From the NCBI GenBank assembly GCA_029237695.1, contig CM055265.1:108984773-109048772 (forward strand): 64,000 bases of DNA, written 5' to 3'. Below the pieces are notes generated by a model. It worked only from the letters and a program-made list of their open reading frames with translations. It was not told the DNA's origin and did not search any database. Origin of the DNA: Conchocele bisecta. Taxonomy: Eukaryota > Mollusca > Bivalvia > Lucinida > Thyasiridae. The translations under genes were made by a program, and so were the position numbers. Below, in pieces: positions 1 to 10,276 of this stretch (positions within the stretch are counted from its first letter, which is position 1; the number at the start of each line of letters is the position of its first letter).

Positions 1-402
1 AAAATCCGTTACGTAATATTAAGGACAATATAAAATAATACGTACTTTGAATGGGATGGATTCTGGAAGTTTCAGTACTTGTTGTTGTTGTTAGTACCAC
101 GTGATCATACACCTTGATGTCTATGGCACTGCTAATCCATACTCTTCATTGCATACGATACGATATTGATGATGCAGAGTCGGAGGCCAAAGCATAGAAA
201 TGTCTGCATCATGACAGGGAGTGAAATATGATTGCAGTGTGCACGTTAATCGGCTAATGTTTCGTGAAATCGGACAAGGTTTTGAGAAATTGGTCTCTGT
301 TCAGACTGTTGGAGAAAAGGATATATTTCGGCATTTGTAATGATCACCCAACTCCCTATATAAGTTGATATTCCACAGTTTTGACTAATTCCCTCTGATT
401 TG
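1..402. other. AT-rich non-coding stretch
   Basis: No gene, RNA or recognised repeat is visible. The only simple motif is a short (GTT)n run near 83-92. Confidence 0.4.
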
Positions 403-454
403 ACGTGCCTGGGCAATAGTTCCGCGTGCCTGGGTAATTGTTCCGCGTGCCTGT
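403..454. repeat. Short 21-bp tandem repeat, about 2.5 copies
   Basis: The phrase CGTGCCTGGGCAATAGTTCC starts at 403, 424 and 445, with small changes between copies. The region 455-737 that follows shows no gene or recognised element. Confidence 0.6.
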
Positions 455-737
455 GAAATAATCATTAAAATTATTTTCACCACACTCATGACGAAACTCA
501 TGACGTCATGATTTTTGTCGAATATTACTTCATAAAATTCAACATACATGTAATTTATATCGGTCAGTCGATGCGCACACGCCGAATTTACGTTCATTGT
601 GTCGTCACATACACTGTTACAGGTCGAGTAATAAAACAGTTATTTCATGGTAGTTCGGGGAACATTCAAATCACATTGCCCCTCGGTGCTGTGGACGTTA
701 ATCGGCGAATGACATTCGGCCTCTCGGCAATAGTTCC

Positions 738-1228
738 TACTGTCTGTTTCACGAAACCTGCCCAAATTTTACGGCCACATAAACAATTCAAAAACAATAT
801 TTATTTCGATAATATTAAATTAAAGGAATATTTAAGAATGTGCCTTCTTTTTATTTCATGAAATTTGGTCAAATATTGATTTTATTACGAAAAATATATT
901 TGTCTATGGGAATTTAACATGGGGGAAAAAGGTAGAGGAGTTGTGGGAGCAGTCAAAAAACGAAAAAACGAAAAGTATTTCTGAAATTCTAAAAAATTTC
1001 CTCATGTTAAATCCCCATAGACATCTTCACTCCGTGAAGATGTCTATGGGGATTTAACATGGGGAAATTTTGTTTTCGCAATAAAATCAATATTTGACCA
1101 AATTTCACGAAATAAAAAGAAGGCTCATTCTTAAATTTTCCTTTAATTTAATATTATCCAAAAAAATATTGCTTTTGAATTGTTTATATGGCCGTAAGAT
1201 TTGGGCAACTTTCGTGAAACAGACTATA
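738..1228. mobile_element. MITE family 1 (TACTGTCTG..CAGACTATA termini)
   Basis: The left end reads TACTGTCTGTTTCACGAAAC and the right end is its approximate reverse complement. Long arms (over 200 bp) pair across the element. The centre holds a 49-bp palindrome around 1012-1060. There is no coding capacity. A TA duplication and the terminal style suggest a Tc1/mariner-like non-autonomous element; this is an inference. Other copies or pieces are at 2145-2435, 6322-6873, 7581-8153, 30495-30545, 31161-31262, 37379-37822 and 56060-56215. Confidence 0.75.
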
Positions 1229-1290
1229 GGGTCGTCCACAGCACCTCCAGGGGCAATAGTTTTGACTGTTCCCCGAATGCCCATGAAAAA

Positions 1291-1506
1291 CAGTGGAACC
1301 TCTCTAAGCCGAACACCAAGAAAACACATGTGATCTTATTTTTGATGAGTTTCTTGGTAATTTATCTCATATAATAATGTCTGTTCGTGATCGCATAGCA
1401 CATAACTATGGCTCAGAATGATCAAATGCCTAATTTACAGCGAAACCTCTCTAAGCCGGACACCCTGGGGACCTCCCAGTGTGTCCGGTTTAGAGAGGTT
1501 TTACTG
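1291..1506. mobile_element. Pogo/Tigger-like MITE (CAGTGGAACC..GGTTTTACTG)
   Basis: The ends CAGTGGAACCTCTCTAAGCC and its inverse (CCGGTTTAGAGAGGTTTTACTG) bound about 216 bp. The CAGT..ACTG ends and the 'accTCTCTAAaCCGGAc' phrase are typical of pogo-type transposon termini. There is no transposase. Related copies are at 31285-31501, 54132-54325 and, as short hairpins, 36262-36325. Confidence 0.7.
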
Positions 1507-1556
1507 TAACTGTATATTGTTGCAGAGTCTGGTCCTCATGCATATTTACATGATCT

Positions 1557-1747
1557 GGGGCCCGTTTCATTCGACTTCGTACGAATAAAAGTGCAAATTT
1601 AGGATCGTCTGGAAATTTCAATTGATGGATTTACAGTTCAATAAATGTAAATCCAATAACTGTTTACAAGAAAACATTGTTAATATGAAATTTAATGACT
1701 ATCATAATTTTGCACTTACGAACATTTTAGTTAATGAAACGGCCCCC
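1557..1747. mobile_element. MITE family 2 (GGGGCCCGTTTCACT termini)
   Basis: This is a ~190-250 bp palindromic element whose ends read GGGGCCCGTTTCA(C)T..GAAACGGCCCCC. The full-length family has the centre TGAGCATAGGCTGC / GCAGCCTATGCTCA; this copy lacks much of that core. Full copies are at 5793-6035, 53090-53337, 56530-56778 and 58073-58322. Confidence 0.75.
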
Positions 1748-1956
1748 AAGTTGTAAGTCAAGCTCCAGATAAGCTGCGTATTTGCTTAATACCCAATTCA
1801 AATTGCCAAAAACCCAATTAAAATCAGAAGTAGCGAGTATCAAAAAACAATAAAAATGTTGTTGTACCTTTATCATTCTGCAGAAAACAATAAACAGACC
1901 AAAACTGTAGCATAGTGTTTCTTATTTTCCATGCAAACACATCTTGGTACATTGTA

Positions 1957-1996
1957 TTTCATTAGAATTGTTTCCAAGGAGACAATTCTAATGAAA
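1957..1996. repeat. 40-bp hairpin
   Basis: TTTCATTAGAATTGTTTCC is followed directly by its near-perfect reverse complement. There is no gene around it. Confidence 0.6.
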
Positions 1997-2144
1997 TGCC
2001 AAGATATGTTTTCATTTCGAAGCAAACTATTCAATAATTGCTGTGTGCTGATGTGTAAACAGTAGTGTGATTTCATTTTACCCAATTAAAATTTTGAAAT
2101 ACCCAATTGCTTCAGAAATGATGGAGTGACATATGAAACATGAT

Positions 2145-2435
2145 TTCTCTATGGGAATTTAACATGGGGAAAAAAGAGGTAAAGAACCTGGAGCAGTAGT
2201 CGAACAACGAAAACATTTGGAAATTGATTCTGAAACCTAGCTAGATAGCTTGGAAATGATCTAACTAAGAAAACAAAAGTTAAATTTTGAAAATCGGTAG
2301 ACTGTTTCTGAAATCAGAAAAATGTCCCCATGTTAAATCCCCATAGACATATTCACATGTGGAAATTGTTTTCTTTTTCGCAATAAAACCAATATTGGAC
2401 CAAATTTCACGAAATAAAAAGTAAGCTCATTCTGA
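2145..2435. mobile_element. MITE family 1, internal fragment
   Basis: This matches the inner part of family 1 (CTATGGGAATTTAACATGGGG .. CCCCATGTTAAATCCCCATAG) but lacks the outer TIRs. Confidence 0.65.
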
Positions 2436-2436
2436 A

Positions 2437-2938
2437 AGGTACATGCCCACGCAGTAGGCACAAACTGTTCTTTATAGGAATGAAATAAGTGTATAATTGT
2501 GTCACTATTCCACCAGTTCTAAAAATTACAAGTGCCCGCTATACAGATATAATCAATTAGTAATATTTATTTTACTGATAATGACGCGCGGTGGTATCAG
2601 GCTATTTTCATATGCAAATGAGGCATGATATTTTTTAATTATTTATACTAATTAAATGTGTACCCTGAACAAATTATATTTTCGACAGATGATCAAGTAT
2701 GATCATTGCACATCAAAAAATAAATACAGAGAATAAATAGTAATGTCCGTTAACATTTTAAGGAAACACGGTTATCGCCCCTGGTATCAGTGTATGAATT
2801 TACGGCTAATATAAAATGTATAATAATGCGAATCAATACGTGGAATAACGGTGAATGAATGTTTATTTTGCCAGAAAATGTGTCAGATGATGTCTCTGAT
2901 GTACAATTTTGCAGGTTTCGTGAAACAGACAGCGTTAA
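2437..2938. mobile_element. MITE family 3 (AAAGGTACATGCCCAC terminus), truncated
   Basis: It begins AAAGGTACATGCCCACGCAG and runs through the family's diagnostic phrases GCGCGGTGGTATCAGGC and ATCGCCCCTG. The distal end is replaced by a piece of a family 1 terminus (GCAGGTTTCGTGAAACAGAC, about 2912-2938). Confidence 0.65.
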
Positions 2939-3059
2939 ATTATTGCATGCAAAGTCGATTTACTGGGTCGCCTCATTATTAGCCTTAGAAAAAACATCAG
3001 ACGAAACATCGCCAGTAACGAAATGGATAAATTGATCCGACACACAATTCCTCGCGTGA

Positions 3060-3275
3060 TTAACCCTTCCTACGCTGTTGACGGAAATTGCCGTCTGCTG
3101 TTTTTCATTTTTGCTTTAATTCTTAACAAAAAACTGGTTTTGACAGCACATGAGAATCGTCTCCACTGGAGACGATTCTCATGTGCTGTCAAAACAAGGT
3201 TTTTGTCGAGAAAAATTGAAAATAAAACATTTTCAGCAGACGACAACATTTAATTCAGCGTAGTAAGGGTTAAAA
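3060..3275. repeat. Long inverted repeat with perfect 59-bp palindrome at its centre
   Basis: Positions 3137-3195 are a perfect palindrome of two 29-nt arms around a single C. Weaker pairing continues outward to about 3060 and 3275 (GATTAACCCTT.. / ..AAGGGTTAA). It is probably a foldback-type non-autonomous element. Confidence 0.8.
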
Positions 3276-3576
3276 AATCGTGGCATCGTTGCTTCCTCCG
3301 TTACCTTATTGGCAAGCCATCTGCAACACATCATGCCAAAACGAGCGGCGGAACAACCGCCCGAGTGTCATTAGTTGCTGCTATTATCGTTAAATATCAT
3401 TTCAATATCTACAGCTGGAGATACATATATATAACGGTTTCCATAGTTATTGCATAAAATGGGATTTCTTAATATTTCACTCGTGCATACCTCTAAGGTT
3501 GTACTATCATGCTGTGACAAATCCACGACCGTCCAGCCGCCGCAAGGTCACATACTTAGTCTCTTTACAAAACTTA

Positions 3577-4353
3577 AAGGTACATGCCCACTCAGTATGT
3601 ACAAAATGTTCTTTATATCAGAGACATTTTCTGAGACATTTTCTAGCAAAATAAACATTCATTAACCATTACCCCACGGACTAATTGACATTATTATACA
3701 TGTTATATCAGACGTAAATTAATACACTGATATCAGGGGCGATAACCGTGTTTCCTTAAATTGTTAACGGACATTACTATTTATTCTCTGTATTTATGTT
3801 TTGATGTGCAATGCTCATACTTTATAATCTGTCGAAAATATTATTTTTTCAGGTAACTCATTTAATTAGTATAAATAATTAAAAAATATTATGCCTCATT
3901 TGCATATGAACATAGCCTGATACCACCGCGCGTCACTATCAGTAAAATAAATATTACTAAATGATTATATCTGTATAGCGGGCACTTGTAATTTATTTAA
4001 CTGGTGGGATAGTGACACAATGTTATCCCGTCAACACAGTGCGTATGTGCTGTGAAACACGGTGCCGTGAAACATTTTTGATATCCAGTCAATACTATTT
4101 TTGCATTTTACAGCCATTGATTGGTGTTGACGGGATAAATAGAATAGTAGGTTAGTGCCGTGAATGGAAAACAATATCTGGCGCGGCACGGAAACGGGAT
4201 GTGCTCGGCAGAGCCTCGCCCATCCCGTTTCCTGAGGCTTGCCAGATATTTTTTCCCATTCACGGCACTAACCTACTATTCTCTATATACATTTATTCTA
4301 TTCCTATAAAGAACAGTTTGTGCCTACTGAGTGGGCATGTACATGTACCTTTA
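3577..4353. mobile_element. MITE family 3 copy interrupted by a nested element
   Basis: The left end CTTAAAGGTACATGCCCACT (about 3577) and the right end AGTGGGCATG..TACCTTTAA (about 4353) bound the copy. The family 7 element at about 4021-4285 interrupts it, so family 7 moved later. Confidence 0.7.
4021..4285. mobile_element. MITE family 7 (TTATCCCGTCAACAC)
   Basis: The element has two linked inverted repeats: TATCCCGTCAACAC..GTGTTGACGGGATAA, then AATAGTAGGTTAGTGCCGTG..CACGGCACTAACCTACTATT. A second copy with the same layout is at 55660-55923. Confidence 0.7.
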
Positions 4354-4359
4354 ACATCA

Positions 4360-4712
4360 GAGAAATATGTTATAATTTCTATTTCCTTGCTCGGATCTGC
4401 TTCACATTTCGCACACGCATTGCTCAAATGGACCTCTACCACCCTGCGACAAATTCACGTTCGTGCCGCCCCCGCTAAGCCAATCGAAAATTCTTAATAT
4501 TCCATGCATGCTTTCCTCTGAGGCTCTACTATCATGCTGTGACAAATCCTCGCTGATCTCGAGGTCAAGGTCACATACTTAGTCTTTTTACAAAACTTAA
4601 CCTCAGAGAAATCGGTTATAACTTTTATTTCCCTGCTCGGATCTGCTTCACATTTCGCACACGCATTGCTCCAATGACAAATTCACGTTCATGCCGCCCC
4701 CGCTAAGCCTAA
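4360..4712. repeat. Two direct copies of a ~110-bp repeat
   Basis: CTCGGATCTGCTTCACATTT with its flanks occurs near 4389 and again near 4637. A long tract around each is shared. No coding sense is evident. Confidence 0.6.
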
Positions 4713-4804
4713 AGCCAAGGTCACAATCCCACACACTTTTTTACATATATTTAGGGGTACATGTGCCCACGCGGGGGTATTCCGTAAGCCTCGCTAACTG
4801 ACCA

Positions 4805-4925
4805 ATCTAGTTATTTCAAGATACTTGAATAGTGAACTTGATATCAAGCAGCTTGATTGGCGGAGCCTGAGTTGCGTTACAGCTCAGGCTCAGACAATCA
4901 AATTGCTTGATTGCGAGTTGGCATT
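4805..4925. repeat. Imperfect palindrome
   Basis: GCTTGATTGGCGGAGCCTGAG pairs with CTCAGGCTCAGACAATCAA, with a short loop between them. Confidence 0.55.
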
Positions 4926-4982
4926 ACCAATAGATGTTCACAAACGTTGATAGTATGGGTAAGATTAACGCATCCATGGTAG

Positions 4983-5071
4983 TCAGCGTGTAAGTGCACA
5001 CACGAACGAACACGACAGGTTGGAACCAACCTGTCGTGTTCGTTCGTGTGTGCACTTACATGCTGACCCCA
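4983..5071. repeat. Hairpin element family 6
   Basis: GTGTAAGTGCACACACGAAC.. and its inverse form a stem of about 41 bp around GGTTGGAACCAACC. The flank GCTGACCCCACTGT recurs with every copy (33749-33843 full, 33985-34035 half). Confidence 0.75.
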
Positions 5072-5149
5072 CTGTATGCCCTCTAAGCGATAGTAAGGGG
5101 AAATATTGTGTTGCTCTTGAGGTTCCGTACGTCAGTCCGTGTACATTTA

Positions 5150-5700
5150 CTTCGAAAGATTTGCAAGAGCTTCTCCAACATGTAATATCTTCAATACTAC
5201 GCGAAGGATTGATTCAATACTTGGACACTTGAATCACATGAACACTCGTGCCACCATTTACACGACCATGACATTTGTCACCTTCGAAATGTCGCTGAAA
5301 GCCATTTTTGTTCCGTTTTGTCGAACTATTTGTAAGTGTTTCTCCAACATGTAATATCTTCAATATTACTCGAAGGATTGCTTTAATATTTAAATAGTTC
5401 ATTCACCTGAAAATGTTTGATGCACTAACACCACAAATGACATGACCTTCACCTTTGTGACCTTCGTAATTGTGCTGAATTGTGCTGAAACAATTAGCCA
5501 TTTTGTTACGTCAAAAAGTTTGTAAGTGTTTCTCCATCATGTAATATTTTAAATATTACTTGAAGGATTGCTTTAAATTAAAAATAATATTTGGACACTT
5601 CATTCACATGAACATGTGTGACGCAATCGCACCACCAATGACATGACTTTGACATTTGTGACCTTCAACATGGTGCTGAAACACTTAACCAGTTTCGTAC
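5150..5700. repeat. Diverged tandem repeat, ~170-190 bp period, 3 copies
   Basis: CTCCAACATGTAATATCTTC occurs near 5172, 5340 and (diverged) 5531. Each is followed by CGAAGGATTG and 'acatgac..tttgtgaccttc'. A related single copy lies at 40080-40220. Confidence 0.65.
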
Positions 5701-5792
5701 GGCAAGACAAAATTGTGAAACTGTCTCAAATGGCATTGAAATTTGTGTAAATGTAAGGTTTTCTTTTTACGCACACTCTCTAGTTAGACTCC

Positions 5793-6035
5793 AGGGGGCC
5801 GTTTCACTAAACTTCGTACGACTAAAATGTTCGTAAGTGCAAACCTATGATAGTCTGTAAATTTCACATTAACAATGCTTTTTTGCAAACAATTATTGGA
5901 TTTACATTTATTGAGCATAGGCTGCATAAGCAGCCTATGCTCAATAAATGTAAATCCATCAATTGAACTTTCCAGACGATTCCAAATTTGCACTTACGAA
6001 CATTGTAGTCGTACGAAGTTTAGTGAAACGGGCAC
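5793..6035. mobile_element. MITE family 2, full length
   Basis: The ends are GGGGGCCGTTTCACTAAAC / GTTTAGTGAAACGGGC. The central hairpin is TGAGCATAGGCTGC / GCAGCCTATGCTCA. The element is 243 bp and non-coding. Confidence 0.8.
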
Positions 6036-6321
6036 CAGTATGACATGGGGGCATATCCATGTTTTACAAACATACTTTCTAGTTTCATATCATCTTGAAA
6101 TATGGGAATTATTTACCAGATGTATTTGTAAATCTGATAAATAAAAGAGCGTGTAGCACAAGTTTCTTAATCAGATATTCAAAATATCGAGTGAAACGTA
6201 TGTATAGTCTATACAACTATGTATAAAGGATATGCACGAGCGTAGATAAAAAACCGTTAATGAATACTAGTATTTTGAAATGTATAAAACAAGGAGCATA
6301 CGTGTAGACATTAAATGTACT

Positions 6322-6873
6322 TATAGTCTGTTTCACGAAAGTTGCCCAAATTTTACGGCCATATAAACAATTCAAAAACAATATTGTTTTCGATAATATT
6401 AAATTAAAGGAAAATTTAAGAATGGGCCTTCTTTTTATTTCGTGAAATTTGGTCAAATATTGATTTTATTATGAAAAATTGATTTGTCTATGGGAATTTA
6501 ACATGGGGGAAAAAGGTAGAGGAGTTGTGGGAGGAGTCAAAAAACGAAAAAAATTGGAAATTGACTCCGAAACCTAGCTAGATAGCTTGGAAATGATCTA
6601 ACTAAGAAAACAAAAGTTAAATTTAAAAAATCGGTCCAGTATTTCTGAAATTCTAAAAAAATTCCCCATGTTAAATCCCCATAGACATCTTCACTGATTT
6701 AACATGGGGAAATTTTGTTTTCGCAGTAAAATCAATATTTGACCAAATTTCACGAAATAAAAAGAAGACTCATTCTTAAATTTTCCTTTAATTTAATATT
6801 ATCGAAACAAATATTGCTTTTGAATTGTTTATATGGCCGTAACATATGGGCAGCTTTCGTGAAACAGACTATA
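6322..6873. mobile_element. MITE family 1, full length
   Basis: The TIRs are TATAGTCTGTTTCACGAAAG and its complement. The internal halves mirror each other (CTATGGGAATTTAACATGGGG against CCCCATGTTAAATCCCCATAG). Confidence 0.8.
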
Positions 6874-7152
6874 GTTAATTTTTGTTGGCATATTTCCTGA
6901 AAATAATTATAAAGCACACATTTGAAGTTCTCTAACTTTTCAACTCCGTCTGCTACAGAAATGTCAAATGTGAAACAATTGGATCGAGCTATCGAGAACT
7001 ATTGTTTTTTGTATGGTTGGTTTGACTGTACACCTCAATGCTGATAATCACACTCGAAAGGGGGCTCTCTAAATATATTCAAATTCAAATTAATCGAACC
7101 AGACACGTTATTTTAATCCACAATATACCGAAATAATTTAATACAACGCATA

Positions 7153-7391
7153 ATATGTGGCTGTGACTGGAGAAAATTGAATGGGGTTTATGGGTTTATA
7201 GACCAGTGTAGATCCAGATTCGCACAGTCTGATCAGGATCTGCACTGTTCGCCATCCCATCAATGAAACACTGGTCATGCTTCTAGTAATCAATATAGAT
7301 CGTTATCAGGTTACAGGAGTGTGATATTTGATCAGGATCTACACTGATCATAAATCCCATAAGCCCAATTTCTCCAGTCACAGCCACATAT
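7153..7391. mobile_element. MITE family 5 (ATATGTGGCTGTGACTGGAG)
   Basis: The TIRs ATATGTGGCTGTGACTGGAG / CTCCAGTCACAGCCACATAT bound 239 bp with the internal phrase CTGATCAGGATCTGCACTG. I associate this type with bivalve genomes. Other copies or pieces are at 31850-31920, 51480-52010, 55262-55452 and 57640-57890. Confidence 0.75.
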
Positions 7392-7580
7392 AGCCAATAT
7401 ACACGACAGAGCCGTCTTCGATGGATTGGAATACAATACACGACATTGTGTGTGCATTGGAGCGTATACGTACTGGAGAAAACACCTGTCACCTCCAGTC
7501 AGTGAGCGGCACTTAAATTGCTGCACGGTTGTCATAGAGTGAAAATACAGCATATATTGCATTCGGTGTAGATATTTAAT

Positions 7581-8153
7581 TACTGTCTGTTTCACGAAAG
7601 CTGCCCAAATTTTACGGCTATATAAACAATTCAAAAACAAGATTTCTTTTGATAATATTAAATTAAAGGAAAAATTAAGAATGAGCCTTCTTTTTATTTC
7701 CTGAAATTTGGTCAAATATTGATTTTATTGCGAAAAAACAATTTCCCCATGTTAAATCCCCATAGACATCTTCACGGAGTGAAGATGTCTATGGGGATTT
7801 AACATAGGGAAATTGTTTTGAATTTTAGAAATACTGGACCGATTTTTAAAATTTAACTTTTGTTTTCTTAGTTAGATCATATCCAAGCTATCTAGTCAGG
7901 TTTCGGAGTCAATTTCCAATTTTTTTCGTTTTTTGACTCTTCCCACACTTCCTTACCACTTTTTCCCCCATGTTAAATTCCCATAGACAAATCAATTTTT
8001 CGTAATAATATCAATATATGACCGAATTTCACGAAATAAGAAGAAGGCTCATTCTTAAATTTTCCTTTAATTTAATATTATCGAAAATAATATTGTTTTT
8101 GAATTGTCTATATAGCCGTAAAATTTGGGCAGCTTTCGTGAAACAGACTATAG
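7581..8153. mobile_element. MITE family 1, full length
   Basis: The ends are TACTGTCTGTTTCACGAAAG and CTTTCGTGAAACAGACTATA. The centre is a strong palindrome near 7747-7805. Confidence 0.8.
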
Positions 8154-8341
8154 TTCAGCTTGGTTCCAAGTAAAGGCTTTTTATTATGGCAACGACATTT
8201 GTCGGGGACACTTAGTGTTTACCCTGTCCGTCTGTCTGTCACTCTGTCAGTAGACAAGTTTCGTGTCCATACTCTAATTCAGCTACATGTACCATAATCC
8301 AATATTCGCGATACTTTACTGGTTCCTTCATATCAGCTATG

Positions 8342-9179
8342 TACGGAGCCCCGCAGGGGACAAATAATTGTTTGTTTTTATTAATTCGTTCTCACGAAAT
8401 AACAATTCGTTCCCACGAATTAACAATTCGTTCCCTCAATTTAACGAAATAACAATTCGTTCCCACGGGAACGAATTGTTAATTGATGGGAACGAATTGT
8501 TATATCGTAGGAACGAATTTAGGGAACGAATTGTCATTTCGAGGGAACGAATTGTTAATTCGAGGGAACGAATTGTTAAATCGTGGGAACGAATTGTTAA
8601 TTCGAGGGAACGAATTGTTAAATTGAGGGAAAGAATTGTTATTTCGTGGGAACGAATTAATAAAAAAAAAATCAATGTCCCCTGTGGGGCTCCGTATCTA
8701 AGGAAAAACTCTATTGAATGCGGGTTTGGTCTCTTCAATGCCAATGTCACGGGTGCTAAAATGTTTATTGTTATTACGCATTATGTTTCGTTTCCGTGCA
8801 ATAATTCGTCTATCGTCTATCCCATCATCACGATACTTCACACGTACGTTCATCACAACTTGGCGAAGAAGCACAATAAATGAGACACGCCCTGTGGTTG
8901 TGTACCTTCGGACATCTGCGTAATTTCATTAAATATGCTTATAAAATTTACAATATTTTTCACAAATAACGTCAAAAGTTGACAAAATTTTCAGAGTACA
9001 TGCGGAATTATATTTCGCATGTACTCTGAACATTTTGTCGACTTTTTAAGCCATGTCCGGAAAATATTTTAAATTTTGTAAACGTATTTCATGAAATTAC
9101 GCAGATGTCCTAAGGTACAACATCACATGACGTGTCTCAAATGTGTATTAAAGTGTCAAACCGTAAAACCAGGGGCCCG
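8342..9179. mobile_element. Composite TACGG foldback element, truncated copy flanking the Polinton on the left
   Basis: The outer end TACGGAGCCCCGCAGGGGAC is followed by a palindromic array of AACAATTCGTTCCC units that flips orientation near 8467. Next come an internal TACGG-type end (about 8697), about 225 bp of unique spacer, and a palindromic MITE (about 8926-9125, ACATCTGCGTAATTTCAT termini). This is the near-identical reverse complement of 31926-32743. It lacks that copy's other terminus, being cut where the family 2 fragment begins, and no target duplication is visible. Confidence 0.8.
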
Positions 9180-9262
9180 TTTCACTAAACGTCGTAATTA
9201 AGTGCACAATTTAATTTTCGGATAACAATTAAAATTTACACTGACAGCCGGTGTTGGAAAAT
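9172..9262. mobile_element. MITE family 2, truncated
   Basis: AGGGGCCCGTTTCACTAAAC begins a family 2 copy. It loses similarity before reaching the central hairpin, at about 9235. Confidence 0.6.
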
Positions 9263-9270
9263 CTTTAGCG

Positions 9271-9359
9271 GAAGTGTTCACATATAGTGATGTGAGCATG
9301 TACGTGCAAAGTGTTCACATATAGTGATGTGAGCATGTACGTGCAAAGTGTTCACATAT
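9271..9359. repeat. 37-bp satellite, left remnant (~2.4 units)
   Basis: The units contain GATGTGAGCATGTACGTGCA and AAGTGTTCACATATA. It is the same satellite as at 28024-29735, so the Polinton split a single array. Confidence 0.9.
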
Positions 9360-9463
9360 AGTAGTATATAAGAGTCATAATGATACAAGTTTATATGGAA
9401 GCCACACTACGTGTGGTGGCTTCCACACGAAACTTGTAATCATTATGACTCTTATATACTACT
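9360..9463. repeat. Hairpin-forming outer part of left TIR
   Basis: Two ~48-nt arms (AGTAGTATATAAGAGTCATA.. and its reverse complement ending at 9463) surround a short loop at ACTACGT. The arms differ by one indel and a TATA/CGTG change, so orientation can be told apart. The same arrangement is in the right TIR at 27918-28023. Confidence 0.9.
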
Positions 9464-9544
9464 ACCGCGAGACCATATATTTATGACATGAGAAGATACA
9501 CCCTATTAGAGATAAAAATCCCTATGTTATACTCAGTATATATA
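9360..9544. repeat. Polinton left terminal inverted repeat
   Basis: It matches the reverse complement of 27837-28023 with only a few differences, including a 2-nt length difference near 9408 and single changes near 9455 and 9516. The outer 104 bp is itself a palindrome (see the separate entry). Confidence 0.95.
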
Positions 9545-9793
9545 TACAACAATCTGTCATACTTTTATTACGAATAAAATAACAACTGACACCCTATTGA
9601 AGATAAGAAATCCATAAGTTATACTCAGTATTTTACAGCAATCTGTCACAAATATATACTGACACCCTATTAAAGACAAGTTATCCATAAGTTATACTCA
9701 GTATATTACAACAATCTGTCATATATTTATTACGAATAAATATAAACTTACACCCTATTGAAGATAAAAAATCTATTGGTTATACTCAGTATA
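9498..9793. repeat. Four direct repeats leading into the first gene; candidate promoter region
   Basis: ACACCCTATT..AAGATAA..GTTATACTCAGTATA starts at 9498, 9589, 9662 and 9750. Between copies lies CAATCTGTCA..TTATTACGAATAAA. Copy 1 is within the TIR. Copy 4 ends directly at the ATG at 9794. The mirrored motif ACTGAGTATAACAT sits just upstream of the rightmost gene (start 27831). A shared promoter or replication element is an inference. Confidence 0.7.
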
Positions 9794-10276
9794 ATGCCTA
9801 CCATAAAGCAAATGAGAGAGCAAGCTAAGAGTTGGGGAATTTCCCTAAGAGGTTTGAGACTCAAGAAAGATATAGCAGATAGGATAAGTGACGCGCGAGC
9901 CGTCGTCTACGAGGAGAGGCTGCGGCGTGCGGTTTCGACCGGACGACTGCCCGCCGACCCCGAAAAACGCTCCGAGAAATTGGAGAACGAGACGACGGCC
10001 AGTCTGCGCGCCACCGCTTACGCGCAGCGTGTAAAAGAAGATCCCAGCGCACGTAGAAAACCCCTATACAAGGCGTACTACAATAAGATTTATCAAGGGT
10101 TGGTGGGGGGACCTCCCAAGAAGAGGAGAGATATCGCCAGAGCTTTGGTGGAGGAGGGTCCCAGGATTCTCGCCGAAGAAGCCGAAGTTAGGGAAACTAT
10201 TGATAGGGGTAGGAGGAAGATAGTATGGACTTTCGAGAGGGGGGTGGGGGGTACGGGGAGATCGCTAATCGTATAA
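9794..10276 (+). CDS. SAP-like domain protein, probably N-terminal part of the polymerase gene
   Basis: The start at 9794 is chosen over the upstream in-frame ATG at 9758. It follows the repeated TTATACTCAGTATA motif directly, and the earlier start would translate the repeat. Residues ~1-35 (PTIKQMREQAKSWGI, then a basic helix) fit a SAP helix-turn-helix DNA-binding motif. The rest is highly charged and helical, with KKRRD near residue 110. The frame stops at 10276 just after a G-rich run (10239-10259) where a slip would extend it into the downstream polymerase N-terminal region. It may therefore be a separate DNA-binding protein or the beginning of the PolB polyprotein. I favour the latter. 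The SAP call is from pattern only. Confidence 0.6.
   Translation: MPTIKQMREQAKSWGISLRGLRLKKDIADRISDARAVVYEERLRRAVSTGRLPADPEKRSEKLENETTASLRATAYAQRVKEDPSARRKPLYKAYYNKIYQGLVGGPPKKRRDIARALVEEGPRILAEEAEVRETIDRGRRKIVWTFERGVGGTGRSLIV

Noticed and set aside
8368..8883. 171-aa plus frame rich in RERIVNS repeats
   Set aside because: It is a translation of the palindromic array and spacer of a TACGG element. The same peptide appears inverted at 32208-32571.
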